Below are positions 19,740 to 28,754 of a stretch of 64,000 nucleotides of DNA, one piece after another. How positions within the stretch are numbered: position 1 is the first letter of the stretch; each line of letters starts with the position of its first letter. The stretch lies in assembly GCF_026262505.1 (NCBI RefSeq), contig NC_067208.1, positions 13,153,962 to 13,217,961 on the forward strand, given 5' to 3'. Made by a program: the position numbers and the translations under genes. Under the pieces are notes generated by a model that saw only the letters and a program-made list of their open reading frames with translations, was not told the DNA's origin and did not search any database. The DNA comes from Trichomonas vaginalis G3. Lineage: Eukaryota; Parabasalia; Trichomonadida; Trichomonadidae.

Positions 19740-19969
19740 AGTATGAATGTTATGTATTAGGTCATGAACTTTGGTTGTTGCTGTTTGATGAAACAAATGA
19801 GTTAGTTATGTCAGTCAAGAGAACAGAAAAAGGCGTCAAAGGCGCCGAGCGCAAAGCGCTATATTGTGTTAGTGAAAACTGCACCAAGTCAATAAGATTA
19901 GGTTTGCATTATGAAGATGAGTTCGATACTGTTGAAGAAGTTTTGGATAGATATTACAAATTGCTTTAA
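19700..19969 (+). CDS. MAV1 conserved small protein overlapping the penton gene (89 aa)
   Basis: Begins MQQLTRELRAKNIKYECYV and ends DTVEEVLDRYYKLL. It overlaps the penton-like gene by 40 bp and the stop of the next, convergent gene by a few bases. E2 has a counterpart at 28483-28715 with the same LLFDETNEL-like and EEVLxxF ends, also beside its penton gene. A GC-rich palindromic insertion (19831-19860) is translated in frame. Small conserved morphogenesis protein of unknown function. Confidence 0.7.
   Translation: MQQLTRELRAKNIKYECYVLGHELWLLLFDETNELVMSVKRTEKGVKGAERKALYCVSENCTKSIRLGLHYEDEFDTVEEVLDRYYKLL
19831..19860. repeat. GC-rich palindromic mini-element inside the 89 aa gene
   Basis: GGCGTCAAAGGCGCC followed by the hairpin AGCGCAAAGCGCT, read in frame. 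The same element lies at 59615-59643 in MAV2. GC content is far above the surroundings. Confidence 0.65.
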
Positions 19970-20580
19970 TTTACTAAAACATATTTCAAACAAAGCTTAT
20001 ATTCTGTTGAAAGTTTTGTATATTCATTCGAATATTTATACTTAAACTCAACTCCTGTAGTTCCTGGTGTTTCAATGATGCGGATGTTACCTATTTTCAT
20101 GAATGGTGGCGTTTGACCACAGCATTCGATTTCAGGGTCGAGATAGTCAATGACACATTGTTTCCCTGTTATTCGTGATATAACATTTTCAAGGTCCTCC
20201 TTTGTTAGAATTATTTGGTTCTTGCTTATAAGATTTGTCAAAAGCTTCTTATCGTCTTTGAGTAAAATTGTTTGGTATAACTGAAGAAGGTAATGGTCTA
20301 CGTTATCTGAAGGATTTGTTTGAACATTTGTGTAAGGGTTGTCGTTGGCTTCTCTTGAAAGAATTTGGTCCAGTGGTGGATACTCTAACTTAACATCTGA
20401 TGTAGCGTTAGCGTTTGAAGCTGAGTTTAAATTCACGGATTTCAGTTCTGGTTCTTTTTCTTTCAAACACTCTGAACTATAGTTCTTTATGACAATATTG
20501 TTTGTCGTTCGTGAGTCAACATTTGATGTTGGTTCAATTGGAACATTAACGGCACCAGCTAAGATGGATTTGCTTCTCAT
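19966..20580 (-). CDS. MAV1 conserved CCG-motif protein (204 aa)
   Basis: The N-terminal half is low-complexity (Ser/Asn/Thr/Pro) and likely disordered. The C-terminal half is ordered, with a helical region (VDHYLLQLYQTILLKDDKKLL) and a strand-rich end containing DPEIECCGQTPPFMKIGNIRI. The CCG segment and following strands are shared with the E2 gene 28755-29257 (EPDISCCGVSYNVIDKIYVM), so it is a conserved member of the morphogenesis module. No match to the adenovirus-type protease catalytic pattern is evident. Function unknown. MAV2 copy 59749-60361. Confidence 0.75.
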   Translation of the reverse strand: MRSKSILAGAVNVPIEPTSNVDSRTTNNIVIKNYSSECLKEKEPELKSVNLNSASNANATSDVKLEYPPLDQILSREANDNPYTNVQTNPSDNVDHYLLQLYQTILLKDDKKLLTNLISKNQIILTKEDLENVISRITGKQCVIDYLDPEIECCGQTPPFMKIGNIRIIETPGTTGVEFKYKYSNEYTKLSTEYKLCLKYVLVN

Positions 20581-20605
20581 TTCATATAGAATAAAAACCT
20601 TTTAT

Positions 20606-20923
20606 ATGTATGAAATGAACAATATACTCGACAAGGGTTTGAATGTAAAGCTAACGAATGAAAATATTGTTGAATTCACTGAGACAGGTGCTGTGTATAA
20701 AGATGTAGAACTACTGAACAAAAGAGCTAAGGGAAGAAGCAGGAACATGAACAAAGGGTGGAAGCCTATAAAAATTTATGTCAATGATGGCTCAGGAGGT
20801 TCAAACATAAAGTATGCAGAAAGTTATAGAGTTTATGCTCTCAAAGGTGAAAAGCCTTCATTTAAGAACAGCTATTCTAACGCATATCCTCAAAAGCTAA
20901 CGGATGGGAAGTGGATGATATGA
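20606..20923 (+). CDS. MAV1 small basic protein (105 aa)
   Basis: The ATG at 20606 lies 25 bp from the divergent 204 aa gene. The sequence is Lys/Asn-rich (LLNKRAKGRSRNMNKGWKP) with a strand-rich C-terminus (YAESYRVYALKGEKPSFKNSY). E2 has a gene in the same relative place and orientation (29322-29640). The basic middle suggests nucleic-acid or partner binding, which is inference. MAV2 copy at 60387-60702. Confidence 0.65.
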   Translation: MYEMNNILDKGLNVKLTNENIVEFTETGAVYKDVELLNKRAKGRSRNMNKGWKPIKIYVNDGSGGSNIKYAESYRVYALKGEKPSFKNSYSNAYPQKLTDGKWMI

Positions 20924-21002
20924 ATGACAGCAAAAATATTAACAGAAATGGCGACAGAGATGCATGGAATTTGTTTACCATCAGTCAATTGAAGGTTAAA
21001 CT

Positions 21003-21887
21003 TTAAAACAATGTTGGTCGTTCCCATGGAATATTTTTGACTTTAATGGTATTAGTCATGATATGAATCTCAAGGTATGAACGAGGAGAGATGAGAGACT
21101 TATATGCTTCCCAAATTTCTTCAAAAGGTAATGTTATACCTGACTGTTTCCAAATGAGTTCAATATCATAACGTGAGAAACCTTGAAAGATAACGAAGTC
21201 AGTTATGAGACGTTTTATGTTTAAAGCAAGAAAACGCCATGTTTGCATAAGTATTGCTACAGTTAAGTGGTAATGTCTGACTTTAGTAATGATGTTAGCT
21301 AATGGTGAGTCAGGCTTTGACACTAAACCTTTTCCGGCGAAGTCGTCGCAAACGAGCAGAGTATTTGAAGGATACTTTTTGAAGGGGTATTTTGAAAGTT
21401 TTGATAGAATGTAGTTTGTCAGTCGTTTCATATCGTAAACTCCTGAGTATTGACGTAAGTGGTGTTTGTCAATAATTCTTTCCATCTCTTCTGAAGTCTT
21501 TTGCATTCCTGACTGTATAAATTCAACGATGGCATAATATTTCCTCTTACGTCGAACGTAACGTTGAAGAAATTCAATGAGTTCACTGTCTGGAACTTTA
21601 ACGACAGAGGCTTGAACTTTTGACATAAATGTTTTCGCTGTTGAGTCCATAGAGTCTGAAGTTGCTGATATAATGATTTGGTCATAATATGAGTCATTTC
21701 CTAAACGTCTGTTATGAGTATATGACGAATGAGGTTAAATGTCTTACCTGAACCCATCTTTCCACAATAGAAATAAACCCATTTGAACAGAACTCATAGT
21801 CTTACTGAAAGGAAGAATGAGAGAAGAGTTAAGTTTGTCTGTAGTTTCATTCATGTCTTCATCTACGTCATGTATTAAATGCTTCAT
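21003..21887 (-). pseudogene. MAV1 genome-packaging ATPase (FtsK/HerA-like)
   Basis: Broken copy of the Polinton packaging ATPase, matched by MAV2 60784-61673. Family features visible in the pair are a P-loop (GKMGSGKTFNLIRH), Walker B-like LLVCDDFAGKG and the conserved HLTVAILMQTWR segment. It would power DNA entry into the capsid. Confidence 0.82.
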
Positions 21888-21902
21888 TTTATCTCATTAA
21901 AA

Positions 21903-22757
21903 ATGCAAGTCAGAAATATTCAGAAATAGCACCAGTCTAACTGACAAGAGTATAAAGATACTATGAACACGTTATGATGAAACCAAAAAATTCAAGAAAG
22001 TCAGTATACTTATGAATATCCAAGACACTGGGTAGAGTATGTAGGAGGTGAGAAAGCTATTGAAATAAGACAAGTTAGAAGTATTCCGCAGGAAGAACAA
22101 TATTATTGAAGAACTTTAATGTTTTGAGGTATAATGATGAACAAAGAAGCAAGATAGTTTTCCCATTGCTGTGTATGTGAACCTAGACACAGGAGATGAC
22201 ATGAAAGTTTTTAACACAAAGCTTCAAACGGTAGTGAGAGAACAACTTACTGCGGAAGGGCATCCATTACCTTCAGAAGTTACCATAGTATAATTTTTGA
22301 AACAAATGCAATAGATTTTAAAGTCGTCTCTGCAAAGAAGTCAGGTTTTACATTTAATGAAGCAGATGTATATTCGAATGAAAACTTCAAAGCTATTGCA
22401 TGGTTAGATAATGAAGATTGCTTTAAGAAAATATTTAAATTCAGTGACTCAACGATGTCAATAGATGACCTTCGTGGAATGTTACCATCGACGTTTACAG
22501 TTGAAGGTTCAGCAGGATTGCTTACAAGATTGTCAATTGGTGGTATTTGGTCTCGTGAGAACATTGTTATAAAATCCAGTATAAGTGAATTTGCTGAAGA
22601 ATCTATATTATGTCTTTCAAACTACATGTATTCGCCACCGAAGCATTATAGTATAACAAACTTTGTCAGTAAGTTTAACATAAGACTTGTCGAACCTTCT
22701 TCAATGAAAGATGTTGTGCTACCTAAAGATGGAAAGGATGGACTCATTATTGAATGA
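21903..22757 (+). pseudogene. MAV1 structural protein, divergent from the ATPase
   Basis: Broken copy of a ~285-codon gene shared with MAV2 (61690-62572). Strand-rich segments (FPIAVYVNLDTGDDMKVF, SGFTFNEADVY) and a C-terminal Gly/Leu-rich stretch suggest a beta-rich virion protein. No named family recognised. Confidence 0.6.
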
Positions 22758-22774
22758 TTTTAATAGCATATTAA

Positions 22775-22998
22775 ATGAGCTTGTTTTTAAAGGTCATTCA
22801 TGATGAAATAACTGTTGTAGAAGATGTTAGCAATTGTTCAGACATTTTGAAGCGTATAGATGAGATAAGAAAAGAAGTTTATGAAGCGAACGCGGCGAGG
22901 ACGAAGTCCATGAGAATGTTTATGTTTCATTGACTTTCTCCAGTAAAGAGAACTTTTATGAGATAATATTGAAGAGAGATGATTTTAATATGGTGTAA
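22775..22998 (+). pseudogene. MAV1 small protein upstream of the amphipathic gene
   Basis: Broken ~74-codon gene starting MSLFLKVIHDEITVVEDVSN, with a copy at 62573-62798. A GC-rich palindromic insertion at 22886-22911 lies within it; MAV2 carries a related but different palindrome at the same place. Confidence 0.55.
22886..22911. repeat. GC-rich palindromic mini-element, inverted copy
   Basis: Contains GGACGAAGTCC followed by ATGAG. Reverse complement matches the start of the element at 9749-9777 over more than 20 bases. MAV2 has ACCGCAAAGCGGT and GGGCGAAGCCC at the same position (62683-62709). Confidence 0.7.
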
Positions 22999-23504
22999 AT
23001 GGTAGCTTGGACAGCTTTAGGCGCAATGGGAACAAAAGCATTAGCATTTGGAGCAAAAGCACTTGGCTTATGACGCAGTAATAAAATGAGTGGAGGAGAG
23101 TTTCGAAGACATTAGATGCAAATAAAGGGAAGATTGGAGGCTGGGTTGCAAAGAAGTTAAGATTAAATAAAATAGGGCTCATAAATAAAGCATCCAATTT
23201 GGTTGCGACTGAGTCGGAAAATGCTTTAGGAAAGGACGATGAGTTTTCAAACACGCAAAAGACTTTAATGACCAGATGAAAGGTGAAACAATGCATTTAA
23301 ATAGAGTCGATGGAACTCTTCCTCCACCAGTAGTTCTTCCGTATGTCCCTATGGAATGTATGGAAATCCTTACGAAAGACCATTTGACCATTGACTGGTG
23401 GAAGTAACTGGTATCATTACGGACGAAGAAGAAGACAGTCAAGTTGGAGACAGACGTGAAGAAAGCAACTAAAAAGAACCAAGGAAGAGAGTTATAAGTA
23501 ATGA
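22999..23504 (+). pseudogene. MAV1 amphipathic, basic-tailed protein
   Basis: Broken copy of the gene that looks whole in MAV2 at 62799-63314. It begins in the stop codon region of the small upstream gene (translation-coupled layout) and ends just before a type A operator array. Confidence 0.7.
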
Positions 23505-23513
23505 ATTCAACAG

Positions 23514-23557
23514 GTTAGAAAAGAGGTTAGAAAACGTGTTAGATCTAACATTCTAAC
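23514..23557. promoter_or_regulatory. Type A operator array 6, before the right terminal-repeat gene
   Basis: GTTAGAAAAG, GTTAGAAAAC, GTTAGATCTAAC, ATTCTAAC in 12 bp phase. MAV2 has a type B array at the same place (63322-63369), with nearly identical sequence on the downstream side, so the two half-site types are alternatives at one site. Confidence 0.75.
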
Positions 23558-23636
23558 ATAAATTTATTTTTGTGCTATGTTTTCATACGTGTGAGGGTGG
23601 TGATATCATTAATTTTAAGTTTATTTTTAAGTTTAC

Positions 23637-24167
23637 TGAAAATTTTTATTTGGATGTAAATGACGAAAACTATTGAGATAACAAACTACAACGGTCATGA
23701 GTTCAAGAATTTGTTCTTCGTTCCTCGTGAAAATACATTCTATCAGATACGAGGGAGAAAGGGTAAAGTTAGTTTGAGCGTTTATGAAGGAATGAAGAAT
23801 GGAAAGTTTATACAAGCATACGATACAAACGGTAAACGTGTTTCATTAGCTTTGTCAAAACTTACTAACATTTATTTTGACAGTGATTTTGACTCTGACG
23901 ATTGGAGCGACAGCAGCGATACTGAAGAATATGAACTATTGTGTGAAGCACAGCAATGGGAAGAGTTGCAATACTTTTGTAAGTGAGAACGTTTATTTTT
24001 ACAGTAGTAAGGTGAAGTGGTTGGCGGCTTTATAAATATTTAAGGTTAAGTTAGTGTTGTCGTTTGTGTTGTAAAATATACGTTAACGGTTTTGTAAAGT
24101 GTCAAATTCACAAGTATTGTGTACGGAGGAACGCAGTGCCTCAGTACACGAGATATGTATACTAACT
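23637..24167 (-). repeat. MAV1 right terminal inverted repeat
   Basis: Inverted partner of 951-1483, ending in the inverse of AGTTAGTATAC. Confidence 0.9.
23660..23986 (+). CDS. MAV1 terminal-repeat gene, right copy (108 aa)
   Basis: Begins MTKTIEITNYNGHEFKN. Residues ~15-72 (LFFVPRENTFYQIRGRKGK, then a strand-rich stretch to VSLALSKL) form a small domain also found at the C-terminus of the MAV1 HNH endonuclease and in the MAV2 left-end paralogue. The tail is Asp/Ser/Glu-rich and ends EELQYFCK. Encoded within the terminal inverted repeat, it reads outward toward the element end. Its position and its link to a DNA-cutting enzyme suggest DNA-end binding; this is inference. Looks whole. Confidence 0.75.
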   Translation: MTKTIEITNYNGHEFKNLFFVPRENTFYQIRGRKGKVSLSVYEGMKNGKFIQAYDTNGKRVSLALSKLTNIYFDSDFDSDDWSDSSDTEEYELLCEAQQWEELQYFCK

Positions 24168-24172
24168 AAATT
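24168..24172. repeat. Target-site duplication AAATT, right of MAV1
   Basis: Matches 946-950 and follows the right terminal repeat without a gap. Confidence 0.85.
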
Positions 24173-24282
24173 TGACGAAGTGCAAATCTTCACTTCGTGT
24201 CATAATGTAAAAATAACGCTATTTTTTTATAAAATTTGACGAAGTGCAAATCTTCACTTCGTGTCATAATGTAAAAATAACG
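24171..24282. repeat. E2 64 bp palindromic repeat units, right copies
   Basis: One full unit (24171-24234) and most of a second one, the same sequence and phase as 885-950. The AGTG/CACT dyad may be a protein-binding site. Confidence 0.85.
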
Positions 24283-24574
24283 TTTACCTTGTAAAACGGT
24301 TGTGAAAAAAAGAGGTGAAAAATTAGGTGAAAAAACAGGTGAGATCTCACCTCTTCACCTAAACATTATTTTTGCTGAATTCAGCACAAAAATCTGAGTA
24401 AAATGGCATAAGATTGCTTCCCTCGGAAAACCGAGAGAAGAGATTCCGTATGAAAACAGTGAAGAAAAGCGAGTAGGTAAAAAAACGTAGTCGCCAAAAC
24501 TCTATGAAAACAGTGAAAAATAACAGAGTATTTTGACAACTTCAAACAAGTAGAGTAAATGAACCATTTATTTT
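24283..24574. other. E2 intergenic block with type B array and dispersed repeats
   Basis: About 290 bp without a gene. Contains a type B operator array (24313-24360), the inverted dispersed CCTCGG palindrome repeat (24413-24450), and a segment (24455-24525) whose reverse complement lies inside the MAV2 KilA-N gene near 49660-49730. Confidence 0.7.
24313..24360. promoter_or_regulatory. Type B operator array in E2
   Basis: Half-sites AGGTGA at 12 bp spacing leading into the palindrome GGTGAGATCTCACC and an inverted half-site. Read on the minus strand its flank (TTCAGCAAAAATAATG) equals the flank of the type A array at 12360, so only the operator differs. Confidence 0.75.
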
Positions 24575-25450
24575 TTACGCTTGACTTTTTACAATTTGAA
24601 CTTTGTTTGCGTAGATATGAATTCTGAAAGAAGTATGAGGGTCTTGTATGACTTTATACTTCTCCCATAGTTCATATCTGTCAAACTTACCTGCCATGGA
24701 CTCTTTCATAAGTTCCATGAAATCGTCTTCGGACAATCCGGGGAAAAGTACAATGTCAGTCAGTATTCTCTTTACATCCTTACTTAAACTCTTTGCTGTC
24801 TGTACACAAATGACAACTGAGATGTTAAAGTGTCTGAGCTTCTTAAGAATTCGACACATATCTTGTTCTCTATTCTTTAACAAAGGATGAGAGGCGAAAT
24901 CATCTAAGATAAGAAGACATCTATGAGGGTATGTCTTCCAATCGTAAGATTGCAATTTCTTCGAAATGTATTCTATCTCTTTCTGTTTGTTTCTGAAGTG
25001 TTTCTTCTCTAATATTCTCTGCATTTCCTCATTTGGGTCTTTAAACTTAGAATTTATATACTCATTTATAGCATTGTACTTCAAAACTCTTCTTTGGTAC
25101 TTCTTTATCCAATCTAACAACTCAGTATCCTTTATACATACTAACTTAGACTTCTTTATAATATCTTTGAACGAATTGACGGTTTGGTCAAATTGACCAG
25201 AAGTACTACAAATAACAACTAACTCATAGAATGGGTTCTTCTCATCTAGTTCTTGTTGTTGTGCAGCCATTTTAAGATAAGTGAAAGTCTTACCAGACCC
25301 AGGTGGTGCAATTAGACCTGTTATACCATTCTGAGCAAATAAGAACTTGTCATGTATAGGCTTTATCTGAGCATTTTCTAACTTCCTCTTGTTCTTGTTT
25401 AAAACATTCTCAAATTTCTTGTCAATGTCAGCAAACTTTTTTTCTAACAT
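24575..25450 (-). CDS. E2 genome-packaging ATPase (291 aa)
   Basis: Start chosen at MLEKKFADIDKKFEN; the longer open frame upstream is antisense to another gene. A helical N-terminus is followed by a P-loop GLIAPPGSGKTFTY (residues ~45-58), Walker B CLLILDDFAS (~178-187), and the conserved HFNISVVICVQTAKSLSKDV region, matching the family of the MAV packaging ATPases in size and motif order though divergent. It would be the terminal packaging motor of E2. Divergent from the following plus-strand gene. Looks whole. Confidence 0.85.
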   Translation of the reverse strand: MLEKKFADIDKKFENVLNKNKRKLENAQIKPIHDKFLFAQNGITGLIAPPGSGKTFTYLKMAAQQQELDEKNPFYELVVICSTSGQFDQTVNSFKDIIKKSKLVCIKDTELLDWIKKYQRRVLKYNAINEYINSKFKDPNEEMQRILEKKHFRNKQKEIEYISKKLQSYDWKTYPHRCLLILDDFASHPLLKNREQDMCRILKKLRHFNISVVICVQTAKSLSKDVKRILTDIVLFPGLSEDDFMELMKESMAGKFDRYELWEKYKVIQDPHTSFRIHIYANKVQIVKSQA

Positions 25451-25487
25451 ATTTTTAGAAAAATTAAAATTTTTATCTTTTAGAAAA

Positions 25488-25940
25488 TGTCTAGCGATTT
25501 CGCTATCTATATTCGAGACAAGCTTTTCGACAGCAAAAACATCTGTCGACCATAAAATCTTACATAGTGTAAACAAGAAAGGGGAATTTGTTCTAAAGTT
25601 CTGTTTCTGGGAATATGACAAGAACCATAAAACATTAAGCAGAGCAGTCTTAAAATTTGTCAATGACAGACTTGTTGACAGAGATGACACCGATTGGAAA
25701 GATGAAGTCCAACAAAAGTTCTTAGAATGCAAAGAAGACACATGCGCTGTTCTTGAAGATGAAATAGAAAACAGAATAGATGAGCTATTAAAGGACAAAG
25801 AACTTTTACATAAATATGGTTCGGAGAAATTTGACATAACTCCACCAGAAAAGAAGAAGAAAGAAAAGAAAGAAAAGAAAGTAGAAGAAGAGAAGAAAGA
25901 ACCTGAACCAGTTCCAGAGAAAAAGAAATTTGACATGTAA
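25488..25940 (+). pseudogene. E2 accessory protein related to the MAV2 gene at 50061
   Basis: Shares a WEYDKNHKTLSRAVLKFVNDRLV-type helix region with MAV2 50061-50438 (EYDRYHNEVNQTLIKFVDKKLV). The C-terminus is a Lys/Glu/Pro-rich charged tail. Only E2 and MAV2 carry this gene, and only they carry type B operator arrays; MAV1 has neither. The coding region does not read through as one frame, so it is marked as broken. Function unknown; candidate type B factor by co-occurrence. Confidence 0.55.
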
Positions 25941-25956
25941 AAATAAACTTTTATTT

Positions 25957-26377
25957 TTAGAACATTTCTGGGTCAATGTCAATGTTCTCTTCCTCTTTAG
26001 GAGCAAACACTGGCTTAGACTCTAAAATCTTTTTACCCAATTTACCTTGAACTTCAACTATCTTAGACTCATAATATTCATAGTCGTCTGCTTTCTTTTG
26101 GTTCATAAGGTATAACAAGTTTGTATGCTTTGCCTTCTTTAAGGTTTGAGAACCTTCTGTCAAAACTTTCTTTGACTGCTAACGAACCTTCTATGTCTAA
26201 GTCTTCAAATTTCGCACCATTTTTAGTCACAATAGCAAACTTAACTGGTTCGATGTTCCAAACTTTGCTGAATGAAGACTTTTCAAAATGGTAGAAGTAA
26301 ACATTCAAATATGTGAATGGGTCTAGTTCTTCTTTAAGTCCTGACATGTACTTGTTTACTGAAATATATTTCGTCAT
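25957..26377 (-). pseudogene. E2 acidic-tailed protein next to the helicase
   Basis: Begins MTKYISVNKYMSGLKEEL and ends in an acidic tail (EEENIDIDPEMF). The strand-rich body and acidic end, together with its place directly downstream of the SF3 helicase, would fit a single-strand DNA-binding protein, but no diagnostic motif is visible. The ATG follows TTTATCCGATAGAAAAG, the same leader as the MAV2 gene at 48085. Broken. Confidence 0.5.
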
Positions 26378-26414
26378 CTTTTCTATCGGATAAAAAAATA
26401 TTTTTGTTTTAAAT

Positions 26415-27650
26415 TTACTCAGAAAAAATTTTCTTTGTATATACACCATTCTGTACGTCTAAAAGACTTTTGACATTTGCCAAGAATGTTCGTTTAGACG
26501 CTGTCATATAACCATATTCTTGACAATATTGTTTATACGAATCGTACAATGACCTTTCATCTAAACACTCAAAGTCAGTTTCATCTATGAACAGTTCATA
26601 TACACTCTTGTTTGCTTCTAACAATGTTTGTCTCTCTTCGGTATGTGGAATTTGTCTTGGATTGAACTTTGAAATATCTAATGTCATAAAATATGAGAAC
26701 AAGTGGTTGTAAATGTCAGATGTCAAAGTTTCTGCTAAGTCGTCAAAATATTCTGTATCTTGCATATGAGAATCTGACGTTCTGACAACTACATATCTTC
26801 TGTCAGAACTTTCTAACTTCATCGGAACAGCATTGTTTGAAACCATAATGAAGTTTGCAACATTTTCACAAACTCTTTGGTCTTTATATTTTCTTTCAAC
26901 AACTCCAACTTTGTCTGTTATAAGACTCTTCAAAGCATCTGAGTTCAAAACTTTTGTTGTATCTATACTTTGAAGTTCATTGCAAACTATAAGTTTCATA
27001 TTCTCTATTGAGGAGTTAAACTTGCCACAGATGTTTTCTAAGTTTGTCATATTCGGGTTCGAATAGCCCTCTAATAGTTTGCACAAAATATCTGTAAAGA
27101 ATGTGTTCTTACCTGTTCCTTGTTTTCCAATTATAATGAGAGCAGTTTCATTTTTAGCACTTGGATGTTGTAAGATGTTTGCAAACCAACATAAGATATA
27201 CTCATAAACCTTTTCGTTTCCATTGCATATAATTTCTTTGACATGGTCTAACCAAGCTTCTATAATATTTTCTTTCCATTCTACTTGTTCATATTTATAT
27301 CCAGTGAAGATAGAATAGAAGTTTGGAGAAGGTGTATAGAACTTTATACCTCGAACTGAAAAATCTTCTAACTTTGACAATAAGATATCCCAAGCATCTA
27401 ACATCTTCATGCCAACTTGTACGACTTTTATTTTCTTAAGTTTCTGTTTACATTCTTGTTCTGAAACTATTGTCGCTTTAGGTTTGTTAAAGACTACATC
27501 CCATTCTTTCATAACATAACATTCTGGGGCAGAGTCAACATAAATGACTAAACGTTTCAAATTCTCGACTGCTTTGTTATAGTCTCGAAATGGACACATA
27601 TTTCTGAATGCTTGGAAGTCATAAAAATCTGAAACATCTATTCTGTACAT
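26415..27650 (-). CDS. E2 superfamily 3 helicase (411 aa)
   Basis: SF3 helicase of virus/plasmid replication. Walker A is LIIIGKQGTGKNTFF (residues ~171-185), Walker B LIVCNELQ (~220-227), motif C FIMVSNN (~267-273), followed by an SSDRRYVVV arginine motif. The N-terminal ~160 residues resemble the D5_N-type region; the C-terminus (FECLDERSLYDSYKQYCQEYG) is a small helical domain also found alone in MAV2 at 48085-48453. It would unwind DNA for replication, which suggests E2 uses a different replication module from the PolB Mavericks. An AAATATTTTTTTTAT stretch lies directly upstream. Looks whole. Confidence 0.9.
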   Translation of the reverse strand: MYRIDVSDFYDFQAFRNMCPFRDYNKAVENLKRLVIYVDSAPECYVMKEWDVVFNKPKATIVSEQECKQKLKKIKVVQVGMKMLDAWDILLSKLEDFSVRGIKFYTPSPNFYSIFTGYKYEQVEWKENIIEAWLDHVKEIICNGNEKVYEYILCWFANILQHPSAKNETALIIIGKQGTGKNTFFTDILCKLLEGYSNPNMTNLENICGKFNSSIENMKLIVCNELQSIDTTKVLNSDALKSLITDKVGVVERKYKDQRVCENVANFIMVSNNAVPMKLESSDRRYVVVRTSDSHMQDTEYFDDLAETLTSDIYNHLFSYFMTLDISKFNPRQIPHTEERQTLLEANKSVYELFIDETDFECLDERSLYDSYKQYCQEYGYMTASKRTFLANVKSLLDVQNGVYTKKIFSE

Positions 27651-27678
27651 TTTTATAAAAATAAAAAAAATATTTTTT

Positions 27679-28458
27679 TTATTCTTGACTTTGTTGTTGC
27701 ATTTGTTGCATTTGTTGTTCTTGAGCTATTTGTTGTTGAAGTTGTTCTTGTAATACAATACTTTCACCAGTTGCATCTTCCAATTCGAAACTTTCTGCCG
27801 TCATTGACAAATACATAGGACATAAAAGTTTTACAGGAACAAAGTTTGCGTCAACTAATGTCAACGTTATACTTGCCAAAGTGTTTGAGTTCACTAAGGT
27901 TGAAAATTCTGCATTCGAATGAACAATAGGCAAACCAGCAGAGAAAGTATTGTTTATACGCATAAGTATCTTTTGGTCATAATAGTTTCTGTCGACATTC
28001 GAATAACACTTTGAACCTAAGTTTGAAACAATATATAAAATAGGTGTGCTTAAAGTCAACGGAACAGACATTCCTTGTATGACACCTTTTCCTGTTATAG
28101 GAAACTGTTGGTAGTAAAAACCAGAAATAAGTTTGTATTATAGCTCATATCGTTTATAGTAAACTCAGTCGGACATCCAAACATAATGAAACCTGCTCTA
28201 GTTGCAGCACATGTTACACCCGTACTTAAAGTATTAAATAAGTCAACAAAACCTGTTGGTGGTATATCTGAGTAAGTATCTTCAAAGGAGTATTTTTTAC
28301 CATTCACAACAATAAAGTCTTCTGGTGTCAAAGAGCAAAACAGGCTTTAGTCGTCATTGTGTTTAAAGTTAGTTTACAATATCGTCCTTGAGGACTTTGT
28401 AAGTTTGTTGTTATAGAATTATATGACTCAGGGTTTTTAGTCGTAATAGTATAAACCA
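27679..28458 (-). pseudogene. E2 penton-like minor capsid protein
   Basis: Broken gene of ~260 codons, the size of the MAV penton-like protein. Its end has the strand pattern FVPVKLLCPMYLSMT followed by a Gln-rich tail (QQQ/MQQ repeats). It occupies the first place of a four-gene module (penton, small, CCG protein, small basic) shared with MAV 18963-20923. Confidence 0.6.
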
Positions 28459-28482
28459 TTATGTCTTCTGCATTTATATATA

Positions 28483-28715
28483 TTTAAAAGTTTTTCTGAA
28501 AGTGGAGAAGAACTTCATCTAAACTTTCACATGACGTTTCTTGAAGTTCTCTGTCTAAGAAGTTCAAATATTTTGTAAAGACATAGAACTTTCCTTTGTC
28601 TACACGAACAAACAAAACAGGGTCTTTCATATCGTTCAAAAGTGTGTAAAGTCCTTTACATGAAATATAAGTCTATATTATTTTTCTTCAAACATCTTTC
28701 AAGAAGTTTTGACAT
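28483..28715 (-). pseudogene. E2 counterpart of the 89 aa small protein
   Basis: About 77 codons starting MSKLLERCLKKNNIDLYF and ending SLDEVLLHFQKNF. The layout and ends resemble the MAV protein at 19700-19969. Follows the penton-like gene as in the Mavericks. Broken. Confidence 0.5.
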
Positions 28716-28754
28716 TTTACTTAGCAAATAAATTTTAATGAAATGTTGTGGTCG

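Larger units (their letters stand above)
951..24167. mobile_element. Maverick/Polinton MAV1, nested in element E2
   Basis: A 23.2 kb Maverick/Polinton. It is bounded by near-identical inverted repeats starting AGTTAGTATAC and flanked by a 5 bp duplication AAATT. It encodes protein-primed PolB, a retrovirus-like integrase, a packaging ATPase, a major capsid and a penton-like protein, a phage-like tail fibre, an HNH endonuclease and KilA-N regulators. Several genes look whole (fibre, integrase, penton-like protein, KilA-N, HNH endonuclease); others are broken, with roughly a dozen breaks overall. Near-identical terminal repeats suggest a geologically young insertion. It sits inside a tandem repeat of E2, so it is younger than E2. 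Confidence 0.93.

Noticed and set aside
19966-20580. Adenovirus-type maturation protease.
   Set aside because: The protein has a CCG motif but no His/Asp/Gln pattern at the expected spacing; no protease gene was recognised in either Maverick.
885-24282. The ACGAAGTG/CACTTCGT dyads as a third operator type alongside A and B.
   Set aside because: They lack the 12 bp-phased half-sites; the hairpin near 12190 and the CTTCGT repeats of MAV2 are only loosely similar.
25451-25936. Longer N-terminus for the E2 ATPase.
   Set aside because: The extension is Ser/Phe-rich, antisense to the plus-strand accessory gene, and lies before the natural ATG at 25450.
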